Shown: positions 43,881-52,560, counted from the stretch's first letter. The stretch is 64,000 nucleotides of DNA from JACQFK01 sp036383955 (GCA_036383955.1 DASVNH010000266.1:31069-95068); one strand, 5' to 3'. Program-made: numbers and translations. Notes: generated by a model not told the origin, from the letters alone.

Positions 43881-45050
43881 ATGGCGAAGAACTGGATGGA
43901 GGATCCGGCGGCGGTCCCGGCCGCGGCGGCGGGGACGCGGACGCCGAAAACCGTCGAGGAGCTCGCGGCGATCGTCCGCGAAGGCAAGCCGATCCACGCG
44001 ACCGGGAGCGGCACGAAGGTCCATCACGGCCCGGCGGCGGCGGGCGTCGAGACCGTCAGCCTCCGCGCCTTGAAGGCGATCCCGTTCTACGAGCCCGGCG
44101 ACCTCGTGGTCTGCGCGCAGGCGGGCGTCCGCCTCGCCGACCTCCAGGCGGAGCTCGCCAAGAAGAACCAGTGGCTCCCCCTGGATCCGCCCTACCCCGA
44201 GGCGACCCTGGGCGGCATCCTCGCCACCAACAGCGCGGGCCCGCGCCGCCTCGCCTACGGGACGATGCGCGACCACGTCATCGGCATGAGCGTCCTCGGC
44301 GCCGACGGCACGGTCACGCGCTCGGGCGGCCGGGTCGTGAAGAACGTCACCGGCTACGACCTCCACAAGATGCACATCGGCGCCTTCGGCACGCTCGGGA
44401 TCATCGTCGAGGCCAACTTCAAGGTCCGTCCGCGCCCGGAGGTCTCCGCCGCCGTCGTGTTCACCTGCGAGACCGTCCATGAAGCGCACACGCTGCTGCT
44501 GAAAGTCGCCGCCTCCCCGCTGCGGCCCGTCGCGCTCGAGGCGCTCGACGGCCGCCTGAAGCACATCGTCGACGGCAAGGCGCTCGCGATCGTCGGCGTG
44601 GAGGGGAGCCGGCCGGTGATCGACCGCCATCTCCGCGACCTCGAGAAGATCGGCGGCAAGCACGGCGTGCTGGATGGCGCGCGCGCGGAGCCGCTCTGGA
44701 CCGCCCTCCGGAAGCTGCCGTCGGCCCTCAAGGACTTCGTGCGCGTGCGCGTCGCGGCCAAGCCGCACGACCTCCCCAGGCTCCTGCCCCAGGCGCCCCT
44801 CTGGATCCAGGCGGGCGTCGGGATCGCCCGCGTCGACCTGACGCCGGCGGCGGACGTCGTGAAGAAGATCCAGCAGTGGAACGAGAGGGTGGCGGCCCAC
44901 GGGGGCTACGCGGTCGTCGAGTCGGCCCCGCTCGACCTGAAGGACCGGGAGAAGCTGCCGTGGGGCGGCCCGCCCAGCGAGCTCATGCGGTCGATCAAGG
45001 CCGCCCGCGACCCGGACAATCTCCTCAATCGCGGAAGGATGGTGCTGTAA
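43881..45050 (+). CDS. glcE: Glycolate oxidase subunit GlcE
   Basis: A 389-aa FAD-binding subunit. The first 20 residues are Ala/Pro-rich, then the FAD domain shows HATGSGTKVHHG, LGGILATNSAGPRRLAYGTMRD, and GGRVVKNVTGYDLHKMHIGAFGTLG in two steps. These are classic GlcE signatures. It forms the flavin part of glycolate oxidase with GlcD. The last base of its stop is the first base of the glcF start (TAATG), so the two are translationally coupled. The end SIKAARDPDNLLNRGRMVL matches the family. The start is preceded only by the G-run of the upstream repeat element. Confidence 0.9.
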   Translation: MAKNWMEDPAAVPAAAAGTRTPKTVEELAAIVREGKPIHATGSGTKVHHGPAAAGVETVSLRALKAIPFYEPGDLVVCAQAGVRLADLQAELAKKNQWLPLDPPYPEATLGGILATNSAGPRRLAYGTMRDHVIGMSVLGADGTVTRSGGRVVKNVTGYDLHKMHIGAFGTLGIIVEANFKVRPRPEVSAAVVFTCETVHEAHTLLLKVAASPLRPVALEALDGRLKHIVDGKALAIVGVEGSRPVIDRHLRDLEKIGGKHGVLDGARAEPLWTALRKLPSALKDFVRVRVAAKPHDLPRLLPQAPLWIQAGVGIARVDLTPAADVVKKIQQWNERVAAHGGYAVVESAPLDLKDREKLPWGGPPSELMRSIKAARDPDNLLNRGRMVL

Positions 45051-46351
45051 TGGAGCCGATCAAGGTCGACGCGCCGACGTTCGAGCAGCTCTCGTCGTGC
45101 GTCCACTGCGGGCTCTGCCTGGAGGCCTGCCCCACCTACAAGGAGCTGCGCGTCGAGATGGATTCGCCGCGCGGGCGCATCTATCTCATGAAGGGCCTGA
45201 TCCAGGAGAAGATCGAGCCGACCCCCACCGTGCTCCACCACCTCGACCAGTGCCTCGACTGCCGCGCCTGCGAGACGGCCTGCCCGAGCGGCGTGCCCTA
45301 CGCGAACATCCTCGAACGCACGCGCACGCTGCTGGAACCCGAGCGGAAGCGGCCCTTCTTCGGGCGGATCGTGCGCTGGTTCGGCCTCAAGAAGCTCCTT
45401 CCTTCGCGACGCGTGCAGTGGTGGGTCCTCAAGGCCCTCTGGATCCAGAAGATCCTCGGCTTCACCGCCCTCGGCCGCTGGCTGGGCCGCAAGAAGCTCC
45501 TTCCCGGCCGGCTCTCAGCGGCCGCCGTCCAGGCTCCCGCCGTGCCCTTCCGCTCGTTCCGCGAGTCCATCGGCCGCTACCTCGACAAGGCCCGCGGCGT
45601 CTACGTCTTCCCCGCCAAGGGCGAGGCGAAGCGGCGCGTCGCCCTCTTCACCGGCTGCCTGGCGGATCACCTGCTTCCCGACGTCCATCGCGCCACCGTC
45701 CGCGTGCTGAGCGAGAACGGCTGCGAGGTGGAGGTCCTGCCCGGCGAGCGCTGCTGCGGCGCGCTGCACATCCACAACGGCGCGCGCGACCAGGCGCGGC
45801 CGCTGGCGGCGGCGAACATCGCGGTCTTCAACGAGGGGCGCTACGACGCGGTGGTGTCGAACGCGCCGGGCTGCTCGGCCGAGCTGAAGCATTACGACGA
45901 CCTCCTCAACAAGGACCGGGCGGCGACGGCCTTCGGGAAGAAGGTGCGGGACATCGCGGAGTTCCTCGACGAGATCGGCCTCGTGGCGCCCGGCGGGAGG
46001 GTGTCGGGCAAGGTGGCCTACGACGAGCCCTGCCACCTGCTGCACGCGCAGAAGATCAGCCAGCCGGTCAAGACGCTGCTGAAGGCGATCCCCGGCCTCG
46101 AGCTGGTGCCGCTCGAGGACGCCGACGCCTGCTGCGGCAGCGCGGGCGTGTACTCGCTGACGAATCCGGACCTGTCCAAGCAGGTCCTGGCCAGGAAGAT
46201 CGACGCGATCAAGAAGAGCGGGGCGACGATCCTGGCCACCGGCAACCCCGGCTGCATCCTCCAGATCCGCACCGGGCTCCAGGAAGCCAGCCTGAACATC
46301 AAGGTCGTCCACCCGATCGAACTGCTGGCCGAGTCGTACGCCAAGGGATAG
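45050..46351 (+). CDS. glcF: Glycolate oxidase iron-sulfur subunit GlcF
   Basis: A 433-aa electron-transfer subunit. Two [4Fe-4S] motifs are visible: CVHCGLCLEACP (residues about 17-28) and CLDCRACETACP (about 67-78). Two CCG domains follow, GERCCGALHIHNG and DACCGSAGVYSL, with the partner Cys in LFTGCL and YDEPCH. It passes electrons from the GlcD/E flavins to the quinone pool at the membrane. The start overlaps the glcE stop. A periodic-arm hairpin begins at its stop codon, between it and the aminotransferase gene. Confidence 0.92.
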   Translation: MEPIKVDAPTFEQLSSCVHCGLCLEACPTYKELRVEMDSPRGRIYLMKGLIQEKIEPTPTVLHHLDQCLDCRACETACPSGVPYANILERTRTLLEPERKRPFFGRIVRWFGLKKLLPSRRVQWWVLKALWIQKILGFTALGRWLGRKKLLPGRLSAAAVQAPAVPFRSFRESIGRYLDKARGVYVFPAKGEAKRRVALFTGCLADHLLPDVHRATVRVLSENGCEVEVLPGERCCGALHIHNGARDQARPLAAANIAVFNEGRYDAVVSNAPGCSAELKHYDDLLNKDRAATAFGKKVRDIAEFLDEIGLVAPGGRVSGKVAYDEPCHLLHAQKISQPVKTLLKAIPGLELVPLEDADACCGSAGVYSLTNPDLSKQVLARKIDAIKKSGATILATGNPGCILQIRTGLQEASLNIKVVHPIELLAESYAKG

Positions 46352-46448
46352 GACAAGGTCAGGGTCAAGGTCAAGGAGTCATCCCCCCCACGCCCCCCCG
46401 GGGGGGAGGGGGGTGGCGTCCTTGACCTTGTCCTTGACCTTGACCTCG
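46350..46448. repeat. Periodic-arm inverted repeat between glcF and aminotransferase
   Basis: The left arm (46351-46378) contains AGGTCA/AGGGTCA words; the right arm (about 46419-46448) contains the complementary TGACCT words. The core is C7-ACG-C7-G7-A-G6. It begins at the glcF stop. A GAGGAGA ribosome site for the next gene follows directly after the right arm. The structure may reduce readthrough or protect the upstream transcript end. Confidence 0.85.
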
Positions 46449-46461
46449 TGAGGAGAATGGT

Positions 46462-47580
46462 ATGAGCGACGTGCCCGCCGTCTTCAACCCGCCCGAGCGC
46501 CTGCTGCTCGGACCCGGGCCCAGCCCCGTCGACCCGCGCATCCTCCAGGCCTTCACCCGGCCGACCCTCGGCCACCTGGACCCCAAGTTCCTCGAGCTCA
46601 TGGACCAGGTCCGCGGCATGCTCCGGCTGGCCTTCAAGACCCAGAACGAAATCACCTTCCCCGTCTCCGGCACCGGCACCGCCGGCATGGAGTGCTGCCT
46701 CGCCAACCTCATCGAGCCCGGCGACGACGTCGTCGTCCTCGAGCAGGGCTACTTCGGACGTCGCATGGCCGACATCGCCGGCCGCGTCGGCGGCAAGGTG
46801 ACCAAGCTCGACGCCAAATGGGGCGAAGGCTTCACCCCCGAGCAGCTCGAGAAGGCCCTCGACGGCAAGAAGCCCAAGGTCGTCGCCTTCGTCCACGCCG
46901 AGACCTCCACCGGGTTCCGGCAGGACGTCCCGGACCTGGCGGCCGTCGCCAAAAACGCCGGCGCCCTCACCGTGCTCGACTGCGTCACCTCGCTCGGCGG
47001 CATCCCGCTGGAGATCGACGGCTGGGGCATCGACGCCGCCTACTCCGGCACCCAGAAGTGCCTCGGCGGCCCTCCCGGCCTCGCGCCCGTCACGTTCTCG
47101 CCGCGGGCGATCGACGCGATCAACAAGCGCCGGGTGAAGTGCGTCAGCTGGTACCTCGACGTCTCGCTCGTCACCCAGTACTGGGGCGGCGCGCGCGCGT
47201 ACCACCACACCGCGCCGATCAACAACGTCTACGCCATCCACGAGTCGCTGCGCCTCCTCCTCGAGGAGGGCCTCGAGGCCCGCTGGAAGCGGCACGCCGA
47301 CGCCCACCAGCGCTTCGCCAAGGGCGCCGGCGACCTGGGGCTCCAGTTCGTCGTCGCCGAGAAGAACCGCCTGCCCCAGCTCAACGCGATCCGCATCCCC
47401 GAGGGCTTCGACGACAAGGCCGGCCGCAAGAAGCTGCTCGACGAGCACGGCATCGAGGTCGGCGGCGGCCTCGGCGACTTCGCCGGAAAAGTCTGGCGCG
47501 TCGGCCTCATGGGCCACGGCGCCCGCCCGGAGATCGTCGACCGCGCCCTCGCCGCCTTCAAGAAGGTGCTCGGCAAATGA
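46462..47580 (+). CDS. Alanine/serine-glyoxylate aminotransferase-type enzyme
   Basis: A 372-aa fold-type I PLP aminotransferase of the AGXT/serine-pyruvate group. Motifs are GPGPSPVDPRILQAF, FPVSGTGTAGMECCLANLI (phosphate-binding turn), LDCVTSLGG (Asp for the PLP nitrogen) and SGTQKCLGGPPGL (Schiff-base Lys). The enzyme converts glyoxylate to glycine using alanine or serine as amino donor. Its place directly behind glcDEF makes a complete route glycolate to glyoxylate to glycine. The gene overlaps the downstream amidohydrolase gene by four bases. Confidence 0.9.
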   Translation: MSDVPAVFNPPERLLLGPGPSPVDPRILQAFTRPTLGHLDPKFLELMDQVRGMLRLAFKTQNEITFPVSGTGTAGMECCLANLIEPGDDVVVLEQGYFGRRMADIAGRVGGKVTKLDAKWGEGFTPEQLEKALDGKKPKVVAFVHAETSTGFRQDVPDLAAVAKNAGALTVLDCVTSLGGIPLEIDGWGIDAAYSGTQKCLGGPPGLAPVTFSPRAIDAINKRRVKCVSWYLDVSLVTQYWGGARAYHHTAPINNVYAIHESLRLLLEEGLEARWKRHADAHQRFAKGAGDLGLQFVVAEKNRLPQLNAIRIPEGFDDKAGRKKLLDEHGIEVGGGLGDFAGKVWRVGLMGHGARPEIVDRALAAFKKVLGK

Positions 47581-48452
47581 ACCGGCGGGAGTTTCTCGTC
47601 TCGGCTTCCGCCACATCCGCCGCGCTCGCCCTCCGCTTCCAGTCGAAGGCGAAGGTCGTCGACACCCATCTCCACTGCTTCGCCGGCCTGGACGACGCGC
47701 GCTTTCCATATCACGCGAACGGCCCGTACAAGCCCGCCGCGGCGGCGACGCCGGAGCACCTGCTGAAGTGCATGGACGGGGCGGGCGTCGACCACGCGAT
47801 CGTCGTGCATCCGGAGCCGTACCAGGACGACCACCGCTATCTCGAGCACTGCCTGGAGGTCGGCAAAGGACGTCTGAAGGGCACGGCGCTCTTTTTCGCC
47901 GGCCGCCACGACGGCCTCAAGGAACTCGCCAAGCGGGTCCCGCTGGTCGCGGCGCGGATCCACGCGTACGCGCCCGAGCGACTTCCTCCGTTTCGCGAGC
48001 TGGGGCCGCTGTGGAAGTCGGCGCTCGACCTCGGCCTCGCCGTGCAGCTCCACTTCGAGCCGCGCTACGCCGGATCGTTCGAGCCCTATCTCGACGAATT
48101 CAAGAGCGGGACGGTGATCGTCGACCACCTGGGACGTCCGCTGCAGGGAACGCCGGAGGAGCACGAGCGGGTGATCCGCTGGAGCGAGCGGCCGAACGTG
48201 GTGATCAAGCTGTCGGCGTACGCGCCGTCGACGCAATACCCGCACCGGGACGTCGCCCCGATCGTGAAGCGCCTGGCCGACGCGTACGGCGCCGACCGGA
48301 TGATTTTCGGCGGCGGCTTCGGCCCCGACGCGACGCCCGAGAGCTACCGGGCGGAGCGCGAGAAGGCCCGGAAGCTGATCGCCCATTTCTCGGAGGCCGA
48401 CCAGGCGAAGGTCCTGGGCGGCACGGCCGCGCGGCTCTTCCGCTTCGCCTGA
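47577..48452 (+). CDS. Exported metal-dependent amidohydrolase
   Basis: A 291-aa TIM-barrel amidohydrolase (amidohydrolase-2 type). The start NRREFLVSASATSAALAL is a twin-arginine-like signal. VVDTHLHCF gives the HxH metal site, and HPEPYQDDH, ARIHAY and IVDHLGRP carry further conserved His residues. The last strand (MIFGGGFGPDATPE) follows the usual order for this fold. The substrate is unknown. Translational coupling to the aminotransferase gene suggests a role in the same glycolate/glyoxylate or related acid pathway, which is surprising for an exported enzyme. Confidence 0.75.
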   Translation: MNRREFLVSASATSAALALRFQSKAKVVDTHLHCFAGLDDARFPYHANGPYKPAAAATPEHLLKCMDGAGVDHAIVVHPEPYQDDHRYLEHCLEVGKGRLKGTALFFAGRHDGLKELAKRVPLVAARIHAYAPERLPPFRELGPLWKSALDLGLAVQLHFEPRYAGSFEPYLDEFKSGTVIVDHLGRPLQGTPEEHERVIRWSERPNVVIKLSAYAPSTQYPHRDVAPIVKRLADAYGADRMIFGGGFGPDATPESYRAEREKARKLIAHFSEADQAKVLGGTAARLFRFA

Positions 48453-48454
48453 GG

Positions 48455-48880
48455 TTAGAGCTCCGACACGTTCATCCCCCGGCCGGTCTCCAGCCACGTC
48501 TTCAGGCTGGAGAAGAACACCGGCCAGCCCGCCGCGATGCCCTTCCGGCGAGGCGCCTCGATCCCGTAATGCGAGAGCGTCAGCTTCACCGCCGCGCCCG
48601 CCCGCTCGATCTCGAAGACGACGCGCGACGAACGCTTCAGGAAACCCAGGATCTGAAAGGTGTAGGAGAGCGTGCGGGGCGGATCGGAGGCGAGAACCTT
48701 CCCGACCCAGTCCGGCTTGCCCTCGGCCGTGAAGGTTTCCACCGGCGCGCCCTTCTTCCACGTCGAGCGGATCCGGGCATGCCAGTACTTCGCCATGAAC
48801 GCGCCGCGCGTCAACGCGTTCCACAGCTTCCGGGGCGTCGTCCGGATATAGATGACGTACACGAAATGCGGAGCCGTCAT
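48455..48880 (-). CDS. AHSA1/SRPBCC-domain protein
   Basis: A 141-aa protein of the SRPBCC fold, AHSA1-like (activator of Hsp90 ATPase homologue 1-like). It begins with a strand and helix of the type IRTTPRKLWNALT and ends with the helix GWPVFFSSLKTWLETG, both typical. These proteins bind hydrophobic ligands. The gene is translationally coupled to the ArsR-type regulator upstream (four-base overlap), a very common bacterial pair in which the regulator controls its partner. Its stop is two bases from the convergent amidohydrolase stop. Confidence 0.85.
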   Translation of the reverse strand: MTAPHFVYVIYIRTTPRKLWNALTRGAFMAKYWHARIRSTWKKGAPVETFTAEGKPDWVGKVLASDPPRTLSYTFQILGFLKRSSRVVFEIERAGAAVKLTLSHYGIEAPRRKGIAAGWPVFFSSLKTWLETGRGMNVSEL

Positions 48881-49206
48881 GGCTTCTCTCCTTCGAGCCG
48901 CTGCTTGAGATCGTCCAGGGCCCCCAAGAGGCCGCGTTCGTACTTGGCGATCCAGCGTCGCTGAATCTCACGGATCGGAACCGGATTCAGGTAGTGCAAC
49001 TTCTCCCGGCCCCGCCGGACCGCGGCCACGAGATTGGACCGTTCCAGGATCGCGAGATGCTTGGAAACGGCCTGCCGCGACATCCTCACGCCCGCGCACA
49101 AGGCGCCGAGGGTCTGGCCGCCTTTCAGGAACAGCCGGTCCAGCAGGTCGCGGCGGGTGGCGTCCGCCAGCGCGCTGAAGACGGCGTCGCCGCCGCGGCG
49201 CTTCAT
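48877..49206 (-). CDS. ArsR-type HTH regulator
   Basis: A 109-aa winged-helix regulator. The helix-turn-helix region is clear (FSALADATRRDLLDRLF and MSRQAVSKHLAILERSNLV), and the wing has VRRGREKLHYLNPVPI, a common variant in regulators paired with AHSA1 proteins. No Cys-based metal site is visible, so it is probably a non-metal sensor. It overlaps the downstream AHSA1-like gene. A 20-bp palindrome sits 12 bp upstream of its start and is the probable autoregulatory operator. Confidence 0.85.
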   Translation of the reverse strand: MKRRGGDAVFSALADATRRDLLDRLFLKGGQTLGALCAGVRMSRQAVSKHLAILERSNLVAAVRRGREKLHYLNPVPIREIQRRWIAKYERGLLGALDDLKQRLEGEKP

Positions 49207-49217
49207 CGCGGCATATT

Positions 49218-49237
49218 ATGCAACTAATTGGTTGCAT
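49218..49237. promoter_or_regulatory. Operator palindrome of the ArsR/AHSA1 pair
   Basis: ATGCAACTAATTGGTTGCAT is a near-perfect 20-bp palindrome with an AT-rich centre; one base pair does not match. It lies just upstream of the regulator start in an AT-rich spot, as expected for a dimeric winged-helix repressor. Confidence 0.65.
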
Positions 49238-49314
49238 GTCAACGAATCCTCTTCGCGTAGACCGCGACTTTCGCGCCGGGGCCGCGGTTGGATAGACAGA
49301 GGAAAGGTGCGACC

Positions 49315-50397
49315 ATGCGCGGAACGCTGACGCTCGGCCTGTGGGTCCTGCTGGCCGTTCCCGCGCCCTCCGGCTGGGCGCTCCGGCCCCAGGACGCCCC
49401 GGACAAGCCGGCGCCCGTCGACATGGCCCGCGCCCGCGAGCTGCTGCGGAAGCAGCGGAGCGGCGAGGCGCTCAGCCCCGAGGAGGCCGCCTACCTGAAG
49501 CGGGCGATGGAGGAGCGTCGCGGCGCGGCGCCTCCCCCCGCCGCCGCTCCCCGCGCGACCACGGGATTCAAGCCCCTCGACGAGATGGGCGCGGACGACC
49601 GCTACAAGGGCGAGGACGGCGGACTCTACGGAGGCGGGAAGAACGTTCCGCCCGACGCCCTCCGCGCCGCGGCCGAAGCGGAGCTCGCCAAGACCGTTCC
49701 GCTCGACGCCGCGGGCAAGCCGGCCGCCGACGGCCGCGTCGTGCTGCTCTCGATCAGCATGTCCAACGCGACCCAGGAGTTCTCGCGCTTCAAGCGGATC
49801 GCGGACGCCGACCCGGCGAAATCCGGCGCGCTGACGATCGTCGACGGCGCCCAGGGCGGCCAGGCGATGGCCGAATGGGCGCCGCCGGACGCCCCCGCCT
49901 GGGCCGAAGCCGAACGACGCCTCAAAGCCGCCGGAGTGTCGACGTCGCAGGTGCAGCTCGCCTGGATCAAGCTGGCCAACAAGGGTCCGAGCGGGGACCT
50001 CGCGGCGCACGTCGGAAAACTGAAGAAGGACACGCAGGCGGTGATCCGCAACGCGAAGGCGCGCTTTCCGAACCTGCGGATCGCGTACCTGTCGAGCCGC
50101 ATCTACGGCGGCTACGCGCACGGCAACCTGAATCCGGAGCCCTATGCCTACGAGTCGGCCTTCGCGGTCCGCGGGCTCGTCCAGGAACAGAAGGAGGCGC
50201 CTCTCCTGCTCTGGGGGCCTTACCTCTGGGGCGACGGGACGACGCCGCGGAAATCGGACGGCCTGGTCTGGACCCGCGAAGACCTGGCCGGCGACGGCAC
50301 GCATCCCTCGGAGTCCGGCAGGGACAAGGTCGCGCGCCTGCTCCTGGGGTTCTTCAAGAGCGACCCGCTGGCGAAGCCCTGGTTCACGGCCCGCTGA
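49315..50397 (+). CDS. Secreted SGNH-hydrolase-like protein
   Basis: A 360-aa exported protein with signal peptide MRGTLTLGLWVLLAVPAPSG and a GAGGAAAGG ribosome site that fixes the start at 49315. Residues about 37-66 contain the RARELLRKQRSGEALSPEE helical repeat frequent in planctomycete exported proteins. The main domain has VVLLSISMSNATQEF at the first strand (where GDSL-type serines occur; Ser assignment is tentative), and ends with GDGTHPSESGRDKVARLLL, which supplies the Asp-x-x-His of SGNH hydrolases. The likely activity is an esterase or acetylesterase. A repeat element separates it from the convergent pseudokinase gene. Confidence 0.65.
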   Translation: MRGTLTLGLWVLLAVPAPSGWALRPQDAPDKPAPVDMARARELLRKQRSGEALSPEEAAYLKRAMEERRGAAPPPAAAPRATTGFKPLDEMGADDRYKGEDGGLYGGGKNVPPDALRAAAEAELAKTVPLDAAGKPAADGRVVLLSISMSNATQEFSRFKRIADADPAKSGALTIVDGAQGGQAMAEWAPPDAPAWAEAERRLKAAGVSTSQVQLAWIKLANKGPSGDLAAHVGKLKKDTQAVIRNAKARFPNLRIAYLSSRIYGGYAHGNLNPEPYAYESAFAVRGLVQEQKEAPLLLWGPYLWGDGTTPRKSDGLVWTREDLAGDGTHPSESGRDKVARLLLGFFKSDPLAKPWFTAR

Positions 50398-50407
50398 GGC
50401 CGCGCGG

Positions 50408-50486
50408 CTAGTGGTGAGTCAACTTTGATTCCGTGGGTTGCGCCCGAAGGGGGCAACCTACGGAATCAAGTTAGTCGAACCACTAG
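50408..50486. repeat. CTAGTGGT-type 34-nt inverted repeat, copy A
   Basis: The arms 50408-50441 and 50453-50486 pair almost completely around an 11-nt loop. The arm begins CTAGTGGTGAGTC and contains GATTCC and GGTTGC. The final CTAG includes the stop codon of the pseudokinase gene on the minus strand. It is homologous to the element at 58345-58422, with paired substitutions that keep the stem. Confidence 0.9.
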
Positions 50487-52495
50487 GGCGCCGTGTAGAG
50501 CTCGATCGAATCCAGCGAGAGCGCCGGCGCGCCGCTCTCCGCCCGGGCCTCCACACGCAGGACCTTCACGGCCTGGCCTTCCGCGAACGCGCCGCCCTTG
50601 AAGTCCGAAAGCGGCCGGTCGAACGCCTGCCAGGTCGAGCTTCGCGTCTCGTCGATCTCGGCCGTCGACGTCCCCCCTTCCCCTTCGATCGTCACCGTCA
50701 GGCGCGCGCGCGGTCCCGCGCGATAATCGAAGCGCAGCCGGGCCGCCGGGCTCCACATGAAGAGCGGCGCGACGCCGCTCCGCTCGGCTTTCGCTTCCGC
50801 CCGCAGATAGTAGCCCTTCCCGCCCCAGCGTCCGCCCGACACGGGCGCGCCGATCCAGCCCGCCGCCTGCCCGTCATTGAAGGCCCAGCGCGCCAGGCTC
50901 TTGCGCGCCGCCGCGTGCTTCTCGCGAGCCGCCGTCCCCGCCGCCGTGTCCGGATGCAGGTCCGCGACATCCGCGTACATGTCCGGCCGGTAGTCCTTCC
51001 AGGCCCGGTCCGCCGCGCGCAGCGCGAGTTCCGCCGCCCGCTCCCGCTTCTCCCGCGCCGCCTTCTCCTCCGCCGCCTTCAGCAGCGCGGCCAGCCGCGG
51101 CGCCGCCCAGGGGTCGGGCTCGACGTCCTCCGCCGCGAGCTTCGCCGTCGCCGCGTCCCCTTCGAAGAGCGCGAAGGCGAGCACCTCGAGGTCCGTCGCC
51201 GCCCCGCGCCCGCCCATCGCGAGGCGGGCGATCGACGCGGTGTCGACGTCCTTCAGCGGAATCACCTTCTCCCCGAGCTGGAATTGCGAGGCCTCGACCT
51301 CCTCTACTTTCCCGTATGGACGGGATCCGTCCCGGAGCGTGAACTGAAGCACGCGGCCCTTCATCGCGCCGAGTTGCGCCAGGGCGGCGGCCCACGCGCG
51401 CGCCGCGCGCCGGTGCGGCGCCAGCACGGCGTCGAGCCGCGCGCGGGCTTCGGGAGCGCGGAGCGCCGGCGCCTCCGCGTCGAGGCGGGCGTAGTCGCGC
51501 GCCGCGGCCAGCGCGTCGGCGGTCGCCTCGAAGCCCTCCGCCCGCGCGATCTCAGCGGCGACCTCCTCCGGCGAAGGGCCCGGCGGGGGCTTCGGGGGCG
51601 CGGGGATCGGCGGCGGAGGAGGCGGCGGGGGCGGCGGCTCAGGCCGGGCGGGCACTTTGGCGACCACGACGGAGGGCACATCGACGACGACCGCGGGCGC
51701 CGCGGGGGCATCTCGGCGAAGCGTCCAGACCGCTCCGCCGACGACGAGGGCGATCAGCGCCAGGAGCGTCAGCGCCGGCACGCGTCGGCGGGGAGGCGCG
51801 CCGAGCCCGTCCAGCAGCCGCAGCAGCTCCTCGCCGTTCGCGAGCCGGCGCTCGGGATCGGGATCCGTCAGCCGCCGCCCCGCCTCCGCCAGCGCGGGCG
51901 GGACGTCGAGGTCGAAGCGGAGGCCGCCGCGGGCGTGCAGCGCGCGCAGCTCGCGGGGGTCCCGCGCCACGTAGGCCGGCAGCCCGACGAGCATCTCGTG
52001 AAGCGTGAGGCCCAGCGCGTAGAAGTCGGCCCGAACGTCCGACCTGCCTTCCGGGGCCAGATACGTCTCGGGAGTCGGGCGGCCCCACACGGCGTCGACG
52101 AACGTCGCGCCCCCTCGGTCGTCGAACACGATGTTCGAGGGACGCAGCGCGCCGTGCCGAAGTCCGGCACGGCTCAGGGCGTCGAGCGCGCCGGCCGCGC
52201 GGCGGAGGACGTCGACGGCCTCCGTCCACGGAAGCGCGCCCAGGCGGTCGAGACGATCCAGGAGCGTTTCGCCCTCGACGCGTTCGAAGACGGCCCAGGC
52301 CGAGCCGTCGCGGGCCTGCGCGTCGAGCAGCCGCGGCAGCGCGGGGTGCTCGATCCGGCGAAGGGCTTCAGCCGCGCGCGCGTCTCCGGAGGGGATGCTT
52401 CGGACGATGACCGGTCGGCCGTCGCGGCGGCCCCGCCACACGCCGGGGCCCAGGGCTTCCAGGTCGTCGACGCCGTCCGGAGTGAGCTCAGCCAT
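50483..52495 (-). CDS. Pseudokinase with membrane anchor and C-terminal beta-sandwich
   Basis: A 670-aa protein. The N-terminal 240 residues have a protein-kinase fold, but the VAIK Lys is Arg (VIVRSI), the catalytic loop is HGALRPSN instead of HRDLKPxN, and DFG is replaced by DAVWG. YLAPE and the DPDPERRLANGEE segment remain. One membrane segment (about 252-272, LTLLALIALVVGGAVW) is followed by a Pro-rich linker and a long helical region. The C-terminal domain (about 545-670) resembles a carbohydrate-binding beta-sandwich (WAFNDGQAAGWIG). It probably senses or binds something outside the cell without phosphotransfer. Confidence 0.75.
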   Translation of the reverse strand: MAELTPDGVDDLEALGPGVWRGRRDGRPVIVRSIPSGDARAAEALRRIEHPALPRLLDAQARDGSAWAVFERVEGETLLDRLDRLGALPWTEAVDVLRRAAGALDALSRAGLRHGALRPSNIVFDDRGGATFVDAVWGRPTPETYLAPEGRSDVRADFYALGLTLHEMLVGLPAYVARDPRELRALHARGGLRFDLDVPPALAEAGRRLTDPDPERRLANGEELLRLLDGLGAPPRRRVPALTLLALIALVVGGAVWTLRRDAPAAPAVVVDVPSVVVAKVPARPEPPPPPPPPPPIPAPPKPPPGPSPEEVAAEIARAEGFEATADALAAARDYARLDAEAPALRAPEARARLDAVLAPHRRAARAWAAALAQLGAMKGRVLQFTLRDGSRPYGKVEEVEASQFQLGEKVIPLKDVDTASIARLAMGGRGAATDLEVLAFALFEGDAATAKLAAEDVEPDPWAAPRLAALLKAAEEKAAREKRERAAELALRAADRAWKDYRPDMYADVADLHPDTAAGTAAREKHAAARKSLARWAFNDGQAAGWIGAPVSGGRWGGKGYYLRAEAKAERSGVAPLFMWSPAARLRFDYRAGPRARLTVTIEGEGGTSTAEIDETRSSTWQAFDRPLSDFKGGAFAEGQAVKVLRVEARAESGAPALSLDSIELYTAP

Positions 52496-52516
52496 GGCCG
52501 TCGATCATACCAAAGG

Positions 52517-52551
52517 CCCCAGGCCGCGCCCGGAAGGGGCGCGGCCTGGGG
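52517..52551 (-). terminator. Strong GC hairpin downstream of prepilin-like gene
   Basis: A perfect 15-bp stem (52517-52531 with 52537-52551) with a GGAAG loop lies between the prepilin-like gene's stop and the start region of the pseudokinase gene. It is placed as a terminator for the prepilin-like gene. On the other side it lies 22 bp before the pseudokinase start, so the pseudokinase promoter must overlap or follow it. Confidence 0.65.
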
Positions 52552-52560
52552 GGGAGAGCG

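Noticed and set aside
43760..46448. Terminal inverted repeats of insertion sequences around glcE-glcF
   Set aside because: The two elements are complete hairpins on their own, no transposase is present, and glcE/glcF are collinear with the operon.
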